The notes beneath the pieces are model-generated. The model worked only from the letters and a program-made list of their open reading frames with translations, did not search any database and was not told the origin of the DNA. Shown in pieces: positions 9,046-17,479 of a DNA stretch of 64,000 nt. This stretch comes from G963668605 sp963793625 (GTDB taxonomy: Bacteria; Acidobacteriota; Terriglobia; Bryobacterales; Bryobacteraceae). The DNA lies in assembly GCA_963793625.1 (NCBI GenBank), contig CAWCAT010000004.1:524711-588710 (forward strand), in the 5' to 3' direction. Numbering within the stretch: position 1 is the first letter of the stretch; each line of letters opens with the position of its first letter. The translations under genes and the position numbers were made by a program.

Positions 9046-10859
9046 TAGGATTCGCTGTCGCTGGAAGTAACCTTCAGCACAGACAAGAAAGCTTCCTGCG
9101 GGATCTCGACCCGGCCTACGCGCTTCATGCGGCGCTTGCCTTCCTTCTGCTTGTCGAGCAATTTGCGTTTGCGCGAAATGTCGCCGCCGTAGCATTTGGC
9201 GATCACGTTCTTGCGCATCGCCGCGATGGTTTCGCGCGCTACAATTTTGTTGCCGATGGCAGCCTGCAGCGCGACTTCAAACATTTGCCGCGGAATCAGT
9301 TTGCGAAGCCGTTCGATCAGACCCTTGCCGCGCTCATAGGCGAAATCCTTGTGCACGATGATGGACAGTGCATCCACCGGTTCACCGGCCACGAGCACGT
9401 CGAGTTTCACCATCGGCGAAACGCGATAGCCAGACAGATGGTAATCAAGCGATGCATAGCCGCGTGAAGCCGATTTCAGGCGATCGTAAAAATCGAGCAC
9501 AATCTCGTTCAGCGGAAGTTCGTAACTGATGATCACGCGCCCGCCGCCCAGATACTCGAACTTCTTTTGCGTGCCGCGCTTCTCTTCCAGCAGCTTTAAA
9601 ATTTCACCGATGTATTCTTCGCGCGTAATCACGCTCGCATCGATGATCGGCTCTTCCGTATGTTCGATCTGCGCGGGATCCGGAAACTTGGTCGGATTGT
9701 CGACCTCAACCATTTCGCCGCCACGGTACATCACGCGATAGCGCACACTGGGCGCGGTAGTGATCAGGTCAATCTGAAATTCACGTTCCAGCCGTTCCTG
9801 AACGATTTCGAGATGGAGCAGGCCAAGGAAGCCGCAGCGGAATCCAAACCCGAGTGCTGCCGAATTCTCCGGCTCGAAATTGAAGGCGCTGTCGTTAAGC
9901 CGCAATTTTTCAAGCGCGTCGCGCAGAATCCCGTGCTCGCTGGATTCCACCGGATACAGCCCTGCGAACACCATCGGCTTGATCTGCTCAAATCCGGGCA
10001 GCGGTTCAGTGGCCACGTCTGACGCGTCGGTGATCGTGTCGCCGATCTTGGCGTCCGTCACAGTCTTGATGTTAGCGAACATGTAGCCGACTTCGCCGGC
10101 CGAGAGTTCCTGCAGCGGAACAGCTTTGGGCGATTGATAGCCGAGCCCTTCCACTTCGAAAATTTTTCCTTCCGCAACCAGGCGGATCTTTTGGCCGATT
10201 CGCAATGTGCCCTCGACCACGCGCAGCAGCGTAATCACGCCGCGATATGGATCGAACCACGAATCGAACAGCAAAGCTCGGAGCGGAGCGTCGGGCCTGC
10301 CCGTGGGCGGCGGCACCAGTTTGACTACGGCTTCCAGCACTTCGTGAACACCGACGCCCTGCTTGGCGCTCACCAGAATCGCGCCGGAAGCATCGAGACC
10401 TACGACCGTTTCAATCTGCTCCCGCACGCGTTCGGGTTCCGCGGCGGGCAAATCGATCTTGTTGATGACCGGAATGATTTCGAGATTATGATGCAGCGCC
10501 AGGTAAGTGTTGGCCAGCGTCTGAGCTTCGACACCTTGCGACGCATCCACTACCAGCAGCGCGCCTTCGCATGCCTGCAGGCTGCGTGAGACCTCGTAAC
10601 TGAAATCGACGTGCCCCGGAGTATCAATCAGATTGAGCTGATAAGTTACTCCGTCGTCGGCTTTGTAATTGAGCCGCACCGCATGCGATTTGATGGTGAT
10701 TCCACGCTCGCGCTCCAGGTCCATGGAGTCAAGAACCTGCGCCATCATTTCCCGTTGCGACAGCGCGCCCGTGACTTCAAGAAGCCTGTCGGCGAGGGTC
10801 GATTTTCCGTGATCGATGTGGGCGATAATCGAGAAGTTTCGAATGAGTGCAGGGTCCAT
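9045..10859 (-). CDS. lepA: Elongation factor 4 (LepA), ribosome back-translocase GTPase
   Basis: This complete 604-residue protein is collinear with LepA/EF4. The G1 motif is AHIDHGKS (residues 13-20), followed by G2 around RGITIKSH, the G3 motif DTPGHVDF and the G4 motif NKID. Domain II, the EF-G-like domains and the LepA-specific C-terminal domain (ending around KRVGRVEIPQEAF) follow in order. It binds elongating ribosomes under ionic or other stress. The ATG at 10859 is 35 bp from the divergent crotonase start, so the promoters share a very short region. Length and frame are normal. Confidence 0.97.
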   Translation of the reverse strand: MDPALIRNFSIIAHIDHGKSTLADRLLEVTGALSQREMMAQVLDSMDLERERGITIKSHAVRLNYKADDGVTYQLNLIDTPGHVDFSYEVSRSLQACEGALLVVDASQGVEAQTLANTYLALHHNLEIIPVINKIDLPAAEPERVREQIETVVGLDASGAILVSAKQGVGVHEVLEAVVKLVPPPTGRPDAPLRALLFDSWFDPYRGVITLLRVVEGTLRIGQKIRLVAEGKIFEVEGLGYQSPKAVPLQELSAGEVGYMFANIKTVTDAKIGDTITDASDVATEPLPGFEQIKPMVFAGLYPVESSEHGILRDALEKLRLNDSAFNFEPENSAALGFGFRCGFLGLLHLEIVQERLEREFQIDLITTAPSVRYRVMYRGGEMVEVDNPTKFPDPAQIEHTEEPIIDASVITREEYIGEILKLLEEKRGTQKKFEYLGGGRVIISYELPLNEIVLDFYDRLKSASRGYASLDYHLSGYRVSPMVKLDVLVAGEPVDALSIIVHKDFAYERGKGLIERLRKLIPRQMFEVALQAAIGNKIVARETIAAMRKNVIAKCYGGDISRKRKLLDKQKEGKRRMKRVGRVEIPQEAFLSVLKVTSSDSES

Positions 10860-10894
10860 GCGGTATGATGATGCTCTGAGACCGATTATCCCAT

Positions 10895-11683
10895 ATGTCC
10901 TACAGCCACATACTGTTCGAGAGGACCGATGACGCCATCGCGCTCCTCACGATCAACCGGCCTCAGAAGCTGAATGCACTGAATCGCGCGGTCATCGAAG
11001 AGCTGGACGACGCCTTTCAGGAAGTAGCAAAGTCGCCCGAAATCAAAGGTTTGATTATCACCGGCGCCGGCGAAAAGGCTTTTATCGCCGGGGCTGACAT
11101 CAACGAACTTTCTGCCGCCGCGCCTATCGAAATGCGCCAGTCCTCCGCGCGCGGACAGGAAGTTTTTCGGCGTCTCGAGATGATGGGAAAGCCCTCCATC
11201 GCCGCTATTAACGGGTTCGCGCTGGGTGGAGGGCTGGAACTCGCGATGTGCTGTACGCTCCGAATCGCTTCCCCGAATGCGAAGCTCGGCCAGCCCGAAG
11301 TGAAGCTTGGATTGATCCCGGGTTACGGCGGAACACAGCGTTTGCCCCGTCTGATCGGGCGCGGCAAAGCGCTCGAATTACTGCTCACGGGCGAGCCGAT
11401 GGATGCCGCGGAAGCGCACAGGGTCGGTCTCGTGAATCAGGATCGCGCCGCAGGATGAATTGCTCGTCCAGTGCCGCGCAGCTGCTGAAAAAAATATTTG
11501 AAAATGCGCCACTTGCGGTCGCGCTTAGCATGGATGTAGTCGATACCGGCCTCAATTGCGCGTCTGGAAGAGGGACTGCGAGCAGAGAGCCTCGCTTTCG
11601 GACTCGCCGCGGCAACGCAAGACCGCAGCGAGGGCGCAGCCGCTTTTCTCGAGAAGCGCAAACCGGTATTCACAGGTAAATAA
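10895..11683 (+). CDS. Enoyl-CoA hydratase/isomerase (crotonase), C-terminal part frameshifted three times
   Basis: Residues 1-181 read as a standard crotonase: the oxyanion-hole segment GFALGGGLELAM and the catalytic region EVKLGLIPGYGGTQRLPRL with the usual glutamate. The uninterrupted frame stops at 11458. The missing third is present downstream but needs three single extra bases removed: near 11442, in the A7 run at 11488-11494, and near 11563. The restored tail reads DELLVQCRAAAEKIFENAP, then ALSMDVVDTG, then EEGLRAESLAFGLAA, ending at the TAA at 11681. Restored length is about 260 residues, the family norm. The enzyme hydrates 2-enoyl-CoA in beta-oxidation or related pathways. Three errors within 120 bp make true decay harder to exclude here than elsewhere. 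ribH follows 3 bp later. Confidence 0.75.
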
Positions 11684-11686
11684 CGT

Positions 11687-12160
11687 ATGAAAATTATCGA
11701 AGGAAATCTAAGTGCCGCCGGGTTGAAATTCGCGATCCTGGTGAGCCGTTTTAACAGCATCATCACAGACCGTTTGCTGGCCGGAGCGATCGACGCGCTG
11801 ACACGTTCGGGCGGCGATACGGAGCAGGTCGAAATTGTAAAGGTGCCCGGTGCGTGGGAAATGCCCGTCGCGGCCGCCGAGGTGGCTCGTCAAAAGCGCC
11901 ACGATGCGATCATCTGCTTGAGCGCCGTGATCAAAGGCGACACGCCGCATTTTGATTACATCGCGGCGGAAGCAACGAAGGGCCTCGCACACGTATCTAT
12001 GGATAACGGAGTACCCGTGGCTTTCGGCATACTGACCACCAACACTGTGGAGCAGGCGATTGACCGGGCCGGCGCAAAGAGTGGCAACAAAGGTTTCGAT
12101 GCGGCAATGACCGCGATTGAAATGGCCAACCTGATGCGTCAGTTGCGGGCGGCGAAGTAA
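11687..12160 (+). CDS. ribH: 6,7-dimethyl-8-ribityllumazine synthase
   Basis: This complete 157-residue lumazine synthase condenses 5-amino-6-ribitylaminouracil with 3,4-dihydroxy-2-butanone 4-phosphate in riboflavin synthesis. Visible motifs are the substrate-contacting SRFNSIITDRL near residue 20, VPGAWEMPVAA (55-65), the phosphate-binding loop SAVIKGDTPHFDYI (80-93) with its catalytic histidine, and FGILTTNT (114-121). It sits between the crotonase and nusB with gaps of 3 bp on each side. The ribH-nusB pair is conserved in many bacteria, so co-transcription is likely. Confidence 0.96.
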   Translation: MKIIEGNLSAAGLKFAILVSRFNSIITDRLLAGAIDALTRSGGDTEQVEIVKVPGAWEMPVAAAEVARQKRHDAIICLSAVIKGDTPHFDYIAAEATKGLAHVSMDNGVPVAFGILTTNTVEQAIDRAGAKSGNKGFDAAMTAIEMANLMRQLRAAK

Positions 12161-12163
12161 CCT

Positions 12164-12601
12164 ATGCCAGCACGTCATCGCTCCCGGTTGCGCGCGGCCC
12201 AAGTCCTGTTTCAGTGGGACCTGCGCAAGCAATCCGTGGAGGACTCGATCAACTCGTTTTACAAGACGCTCTACTCTTCAGAGGAAGAGGACGATGCCAA
12301 GCTCAACCCATCGAGCGAGGACGATCCATTCATGGAAGAGCTGGTGCGCGGCACCGCCGCGAATGTTGAGGAGATCGATTTATTGCTGGAAATGCACTCC
12401 GCCAACTGGCGCCTGGAGCGTATGCCGGCTGTCGATCGTAACTTGCTGCGAATGTCGATCTTCGAAATGCGCAACATGAAAACTCCGCCGGCTATTGTGA
12501 TCGATGAGGCGCTCGAGGTGGCACACAAGCTCTCGGGTGAGGATTCGGCGAAGTTCATTAACGGTGTACTCGACGCTGTCCGCAAACAATTGGGGCATTG
12601 A
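12164..12601 (+). CDS. nusB: Transcription antitermination factor NusB
   Basis: This complete 145-residue NusB opens with RHRSRLRAAQVLFQWDLR, the RNA-binding basic N-terminal helix, and has the conserved region NWRLERMPAVDRNLLRMSIFE and the C-terminal PAIVIDEALEVAHKLSGEDSAKFINGVLD stretch (abbreviated here as separate segments PAIVIDEALE and KFINGVLD). With NusE (ribosomal protein S10) it binds boxA RNA for antitermination of rRNA operons. A charged insertion (SEEEDDAKLNPSSEDD) lies near residues 40-60. It is 3 bp from ribH and converges on mnmE with only a 9-bp gap; no terminator hairpin is visible between them. Confidence 0.96.
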   Translation: MPARHRSRLRAAQVLFQWDLRKQSVEDSINSFYKTLYSSEEEDDAKLNPSSEDDPFMEELVRGTAANVEEIDLLLEMHSANWRLERMPAVDRNLLRMSIFEMRNMKTPPAIVIDEALEVAHKLSGEDSAKFINGVLDAVRKQLGH

Positions 12602-12610
12602 GCACCGCGC

Positions 12611-13961
12611 TTACTTTCCTATACAAAAAGTAGAGAAAATGCGGTTGAGAATGTCATCCGCAGTCGTGGCGCCGGTGATTGCATCAATCGGCTGTAAGGC
12701 CGCGTAAAGATCCAGCAGCAGCATCTCATGCGGGATACCGAAGCCGACCGCTCTACGCGTGTGCCCGATCGCTTCCAGGCTGTCCTTCAATAATTGCGCG
12801 TGGCGCAGGCTGGTGATGAATCCGGCCTCCTCCCCCAGTCCCTTGCCCGAACCTAAGACCGTCAGAATTCGCTCTCGCAGAGTGTCGATCCCTTCGCCCG
12901 TCAATGCGGATACCGGGAGCGCCTCTTCGAACTCGGCTTTGCGCGGGAGATCGCTCTTGTTTCCAGCGACAACGCAATGCCCCGCTTCCTGCGCTCGGCA
13001 AACCAGCGCCAGATCATCGGGCTGCAAGGCGGCCGAGAGGTGGACAACGACGATCGTAAGGTCGGCGTCCGCGATAGCTTGATAGCTGCGTTCAATGCCC
13101 AGCGTTTCTACGAGATCCTGCCCTATGCGTATGCCCGCGGTATCGACAAACTTCACCGGAATCCCACTCGATGGCCGTTGTCTCTGAGACCAGGTCGCGC
13201 GTCGTTCCAGGGATGTCCGTCACGATCGCGCGATCTTGATCCAGCAGGCGATTAAACAGACTGCTCTTGCCGACATTTGGACGGCCCACAATTGCAAGCG
13301 TCACCCCGGAGTGCACCAGCTTTCCGAAATCAAAGCTCGCGATCAGCCGCTGCAAACCTTCAGCGATCGGTTCGAGACGCCGCAGCAGTTCCGCATCCGG
13401 TGCGACACTAATGTCGTCTTCAGCAAAGTCGATTCCGGCTTCGAGCAGCGCAATCAGTTCAAGGAGTTGGTGCTTGATCGGTGCGAGACGGCGTGAGACG
13501 GAGCCGTCCATCTGCTGCGCGGCCACGCGCGCCTGGTAAAGCGTTGTGGCTTCGATCAGGTCACGAACCGCTTCGGCTTGCGGGAGGTCGATTCGCCCGT
13601 TCACGTAAGCGCGCAAAGTGAATTCGCCGGGCTCCGCAGGACGTGCGCCATGCGCAATCGCACGTTCCAGGCAGTAGCGCAGAACAACGGGAGCGCCATG
13701 GCAGGAGATCTCGATCACGTCTTCAGTTGTGTAGGATTTCGGCGCGGCGAAGTAGGTGGCGACAACCTGATCGACCGTCTGTCCAGTTTCGTCGGCCAGT
13801 TCGGCGATGCGTGCAGTCCAGCTCACCCATTCCTGGGCGGCGCGGAAGCGCAGTATGCGTTCGGCGATGCTGCGGGCGTCGGATCCCGAGATACGCACGA
13901 CCCCAAGGCCGCCCCGGCCCGAAGGCGTCGAGATGGCGACAATCGTGTCGCGGATCTGCAC
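12611..13961 (-). CDS. mnmE: tRNA modification GTPase MnmE (one frameshift)
   Basis: The two partial frames together make a full MnmE of about 450 residues. The N-terminal tetrahydrofolate-binding domain begins MQIRDTIVAISTPSGRGG. The G domain follows with Walker A GRPNVGKSS, then DIPGTTRD, DTAG and NKSDLP. The C-terminal helical domain ends in the diagnostic CIGK. With MnmG it installs the carboxymethylaminomethyl group on U34 of certain tRNAs. One extra base near 13166 separates the frames; removing it restores EGIPVKFVDTAGIR without loss. mnmE stands downstream of khpB and yidC in the usual rpmH-rnpA-yidD-yidC-jag-mnmE order. Confidence 0.92.
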
Positions 13962-13974
13962 GGTAACTTCCGGG

Positions 13975-14527
13975 TTAACGCCTGCGTCGAGGAGGCGCGA
14001 ATGCCGGTTTGCCCGAGGGCGCGGACGGCATGTCGGCAGGATAAATCACGACATTACGAAACGGCGCGTTACCGGCGCTTTCGCTGCGCACACGACTCTC
14101 GTTGCGCAACGCAAGATGCAGAATACGGCGTTCGCGGCTGTTCATCGGACTGAAGTGAAAAGGTATATGCGTCTTCAGCACTTTTTCGGCAGCGGTCACC
14201 GCGCTTAGCCGAAGTTCTTCCACACGCAGCATGCGGTAATCGTTGGCATCGAAGCAGATGCGCGAGTGCTCGGAGGGTGAGATCGTCAAATACTCGCTGC
14301 ATCAATTGCTCCAGCGCCAGCAGCAACTCGCCCTTGTTGGCGAGCAGCAGATCGACGTCTGGCCCCGAGAATTTTACAGAAATATCGGGATTCTCAAAAT
14401 CAGGATGAGGCGTCTCGTCATCGGTGATTTTGTAATTGAAGCGAAATCCACCTTTGTCACGAACCAGGTTCAGGAAGGTTTCGATCTTGCCGCCAACTTC
14501 GGCTACCGTATATTTCTTTTCACTCAC
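13975..14527 (-). CDS. khpB: KhpB/Jag RNA-binding protein (one frameshift)
   Basis: The first frame (from the ATG at 14527) gives the N-terminal part and a KH-like domain, including the segment KGELLLALEQLMQRVF. It then slips in the GGG run around 14275. The second frame gives the R3H part, with the strongly conserved segment MNSRERRILHLALR followed by RNVVIYP and a basic tail RRRR. Restored length is about 183 residues, a short Jag without a long N-terminal extension. It binds RNA and in Gram-positive bacteria affects cell elongation. Position directly downstream of yidC (3-bp gap) is canonical. The break looks like an extra base. Confidence 0.85.
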
Positions 14528-14530
14528 GGG

Positions 14531-16274
14531 CTATTTCCTCGACCCTTTCTTACGGGGTGCTTCCAGCACTTCCACGCGCGGCGTCGGCGAGATGCGGTTG
14601 AAAACCATTTGCTGCGCGATGCCGATCACGTTGCCGGTAAGCCAGTACAACACAAGTCCGCTCGAAACTCCATAGAAGAAGAATCCTAACATGAGCGGCA
14701 TCAACAGCATAACGCGCTGTTGGGTCGGGTCGGGCGAAGTGCTCGGCGTCATCTTCTGCTGGATGAACTGTGTGACGATCATCGCGATGGGCAAAATTCG
14801 GATCGCCAACGTCTCGGGAAGCGAAAGATCGGTAACCCAGAGCCACGGCGCACCACGCAATTCGATCGCTACCGAGAGCACTTTATAGAACGCGAAGAAG
14901 AACGGAATCTGCAGGACCATCGGTACGCATCCGCCCGCTGGATTGACGCCGTGTTTTTTGTACAACGCCATCACTTCGACGTTCTGTTCGTTCTTGCGCG
15001 GATCGCGCATTCCGATGCCCTGGTATTTAGCGTTGATTGCCGCAATCTCCGGTTGGATCAGCGCCATCTTCTTCATCGACTTCATGCTCGCCATGCGCAG
15101 GGGCAGCAGCAACATGTTGATCGCGATTGTGACCAGAATGATCGCCCAACCGAAGTTGTGCGTGATCTTGTCGTTTACCCAGTTCAGAGAAGCGAAGAGC
15201 GGCTTCGCGAGGAACCAGAACCAGCCCCAATCCACAAGGTCGGCCAACTTGGGGTCCACCTTCTTCATCAGGTCAATGTCCTTCGGCCCGACAAATAAGG
15301 AAAAACTGTTCAATCCATTTCCGCCAACTGCAGTCCCGACGTGCGGTGTTTCCTTGCCGGTTGCGGGCACCACAGCCATGTCGCTGTAAGTCATCGCGTC
15401 AATGGTTGGAGAATTGGCACCAGGTAAGAAGGCTGCCGTGAAATAAAGATCTTCCAGGCCTGCGAACGAGAAGCGGCCAGTTGCCGTCACCGGACCGTCT
15501 TTGGCCGCCTTCGCTTCGTTGACTACCAGCTTGGCGGCATTCAGGTCATAGTGCAGACTGTGCTGGATGGATTCCGGCGCTTCGACAGTCGGATCGCCGA
15601 ATCCACCACGCCAGACCAGCAGGTGCGGTATCTGCGTACCGTTCTGCGTGACTTCCGTGTCGACGTGCGACAGGTAGCTGTCGGCATCGAAGCGGAAGGT
15701 CTTGTGCGCGACAACACTGCCGTTGGAAAACTTAAAATCAATCGCGAGTCCGTCAGCCGATCTGTTCAGCGACAAACAGCGCCTGATTCAGATCAACTGC
15801 CGGCTTCTGGTTCTTGAACTCCAGCGAGAACGGATAGCCCACGGTCTTTACTGCGGCCTGATTCACCACTTAAGGGGCTTACCCTTGTTGTCGAGGTACT
15901 TCTTGTCCTTCAGAATCCAGCTCTTAATGACAGCGCCGCGGTTGGAGAACTCAATCTTGTACTTCGTCGTTTCAATGTGGAAGATGTCTTCCTTGCTCGC
16001 GGCCACCTGTCCAGGTGGTGGCGTCGATGCCACGGCGGCGGGCGCTGCAGCAGCGGCGGGCTTTGTCTCAGCGGGCTTGGCCGCCGGGGCAGGGGCTGCG
16101 GCGGGCGTACTCTGCTTCGGCTGCCGGCTGCGGGGCAGCGGGTTTGTAGATGTATGGCGTCAGGAACAGGACCGCGCCCATCAGGATGAAAGCGACCAGC
16201 AGCCGCATCTCCATCGTGAATTCTTTTTTCTTAGGTGGCCCCGTCGGGGGTAAATTGTTGGGCAAGTCGGCCAT
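14531..16274 (-). CDS. yidC: Membrane protein insertase YidC (three frameshifts)
   Basis: Four segments in three frames rebuild a YidC of about 580 residues. The N-terminus (MADLPNNLPP, one transmembrane helix AFILMGAVLFLTPYIY) starts at 16274. A Pro/Ala-rich linker and the large periplasmic beta domain (EDIFHIETTKYKIEFSNRGA) follow. The insertase core comes last, with its transmembrane helices (GWAIILVTIAINMLLLPLRM, the characteristic arginine in the groove) and a basic tail RKKGSRK. The breaks are an extra base near 16109, a missing base near 15868 (restoring KPLKVVNQAAVKT) and an extra base near 15761. YidC is essential, so these are almost certainly sequence errors. It works with SecYEG to insert inner-membrane proteins. 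Confidence 0.88.
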
Positions 16275-16303
16275 GTTAAGGTTACACCATCGATCTTTCG
16301 GTT

Positions 16304-16513
16304 CTATTTCACCGGGTCAAACCCACCGGAGTGGAACGGATGACAACGCAGCAGTCGACCGAGTCCCATCCAGACGCCCCGAATCGCGCCATGCATCTCG
16401 ACGGCCTGACACATGTATTCGGAACAAGTGGGATGAAAACGGCAGGCGGAAGGCAGCAGTGGCGAAATCCACCGCTTGTAGAAACGCAGGAGACCCATTA
16501 CTGCCCACTGCAT
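16304..16513 (-). CDS. yidD: YidD, membrane-protein insertion efficiency factor
   Basis: This complete 69-residue protein matches the YidD family: an amphipathic N-terminus (AVMGLLRFYKRWISPLL), the cysteine motif ACRFHPTCSEYM and the C-terminal CHPFHSGGFDPV. It assists insertion of inner-membrane proteins. The start overlaps the end of rnpA by 16 bp, as is common in this cluster, and yidC starts 30 bp downstream. Confidence 0.95.
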   Translation of the reverse strand: MQWAVMGLLRFYKRWISPLLPSACRFHPTCSEYMCQAVEMHGAIRGVWMGLGRLLRCHPFHSGGFDPVK

Positions 16514-16947
16514 CGCTGGAACACTTTCTGCACCTCTGAAGAAAGCTCCTCAAAGGGTGCGGCAAGAACGGTCCGTCGCGGATTAAACACAATAGACCAG
16601 CGGGCATCCAGCCTGGATAGCTGGAGCCTGACAGATTCTCTGAGTCTTCGCTTGATTCGGTTCCGCAACACGGATTTACCCAGAGCTCGCGGCACGGTAA
16701 ACCCTACCTTCGGTCCGTCATTTTCCGCGCTGGCAAGGCAAAAAGCGACAAAACATCGCCCCGAGATCCGAAAGCCCTCCGAGTACACTTTACGGAAATC
16801 ACTGGATCGCAATATTCGCGATCCTTTGGAAAACGGGAATTTGTCTGTGCCTTCAGATCTACTTGGCGTAACGGACGGCTCTTTCGTCGCTGACGGTGAG
16901 CTTGTGGCGACCTTTGGCCCTGCGACGCGACAATACTGCTTGACCAT
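16498..16947 (-). CDS. rnpA: Ribonuclease P protein component, start codon inside rpmH
   Basis: The core from FPFSKGSRILRSSDFRKVY onward is RnpA: an aromatic-rich strand (GRCFVAFCLA), GFTVPRALGKSVLRN and the RNA-binding signature RNRIKRRLRE. It binds RNase P RNA and is needed for tRNA 5' maturation. Between the rpmH stop (16859) and the conserved core I find no ATG, GTG or TTG in any frame. The only usable start in the rnpA frame is the ATG at 16947, 89 bp inside rpmH, and a TGA lies just upstream of it. The protein would then have about 37 extra N-terminal residues rich in Ser, Thr and Lys, giving 149 residues. An overlap of rnpA with rpmH is known in Thermus. Confidence 0.9.
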   Translation of the reverse strand: MVKQYCRVAGPKVATSSPSATKEPSVTPSRSEGTDKFPFSKGSRILRSSDFRKVYSEGFRISGRCFVAFCLASAENDGPKVGFTVPRALGKSVLRNRIKRRLRESVRLQLSRLDARWSIVFNPRRTVLAAPFEELSSEVQKVFQRCSGQ

Positions 16948-17026
16948 CCTTGGTCTTCATACGCGATCGGAACCCGTGGGTCTTGGCCCGCTTACGGTTG
17001 TTCGGCTGAAATGTACGTTTTGGCAT
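16859..17026 (-). CDS. rpmH: 50S ribosomal protein L34
   Basis: This 55-residue protein begins MPKRTFQPNNRKRAKTHGFR and continues SRMKTKDGQAVLSRRRAKGR, the near-invariant L34 sequence. It then has an 11-residue extension (HKLTVSDERA and a short end) beyond the usual C-terminus. It is a small basic part of the large ribosomal subunit near the exit tunnel. The ATG at 17026 is preceded by GGAAAG. Its last 89 bases also encode the N-terminus of rnpA in another frame. A strong promoter lies at 17110-17139. Confidence 0.97.
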   Translation of the reverse strand: MPKRTFQPNNRKRAKTHGFRSRMKTKDGQAVLSRRRAKGRHKLTVSDERAVRYAK

Positions 17027-17087
17027 CTTTACTTTCCGTGGCGCCGGGCAGACGACCCGCTCCGAAGCGCAACTCTAGCGCAGCAAT

Positions 17088-17103
17088 TTGGGGAAATCCC
17101 CAA
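17088..17103. repeat. Palindrome upstream of rpmH
   Basis: TTGGGGAAATCCCCAA is a perfect 6-bp inverted repeat around AAAT. It lies at or just downstream of the likely rpmH transcription start, 62 bp before the ATG, so it could be an operator or a leader hairpin. Nothing more specific can be said. Confidence 0.5.
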
Positions 17104-17109
17104 GAAACA

Positions 17110-17139
17110 AGTATAGAGACTCCAGCCGAGGGGTGTCAA
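17110..17139 (-). promoter_or_regulatory. Sigma-70-type promoter for rpmH-rnpA-yidD-yidC operon
   Basis: On the minus strand TTGACA (17139-17134) and TATACT (17115-17110) are separated by 18 bases. The -35 is consensus and the -10 differs by one base from TATAAT. Transcription would start near 17103, leaving a leader of about 77 bases before rpmH. Confidence 0.7.
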
Positions 17140-17286
17140 ACGCACCCCCTCCGGCAAGCCAGGTCGTCAAGCCCCACACCGGGGCAACGGGACCGGAATG
17201 TCGCGCGTGTTAACTGGACGGTCTCCATAACCAATACGAGGCCAGCACCCCAAAAATTTCTAGTTGCAAATGAATTGCCGAAAACC

Positions 17287-17316
17287 GTTGACACCGGACT
17301 GCTCACTTCTGTAATC
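17287..17316 (+). promoter_or_regulatory. Sigma-70-type promoter for the TonB siderophore receptor
   Basis: TTGACA at 17287-17292 and TAATCT at 17311-17316 are separated by 18 bases. The expected start is near 17323, giving a leader of about 155 bases before the GTG at 17480. I see no clear Fur box in the leader. Confidence 0.5.
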
Positions 17317-17479
17317 TGTACATGGGAGTTGACGGCTGTTTTGTTAATCTTAGTGCAAAGTTCTCGAAGAAGACAAACAGGCTCCCGCACGCTCGTTGCA
17401 ACAACGTTGCAATTAACATTCCGGTCCTGCTGCGGAATACGAGCCGTGCCGTCCCGAAATAAATTCATAAGGAGTTCTC

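Larger units (their letters stand above)
17027..17479. other. Intergenic region between rpmH and the siderophore-type receptor
   Basis: These 453 bp hold no convincing gene. They contain divergent sigma-70-like promoters (listed separately), a 16-base palindrome at 17088-17103 and a GC-rich hairpin at 17129-17150. In many bacteria dnaA and the replication origin adjoin rpmH. Here I see no dnaA gene and no TTATCCACA-like DnaA boxes, so I do not call an origin. Confidence 0.6.

Noticed and set aside
17027..17479. Replication origin upstream of rpmH
   Set aside because: I could not find DnaA boxes, an AT-rich unwinding region or a dnaA gene. Position near rpmH alone is not enough.
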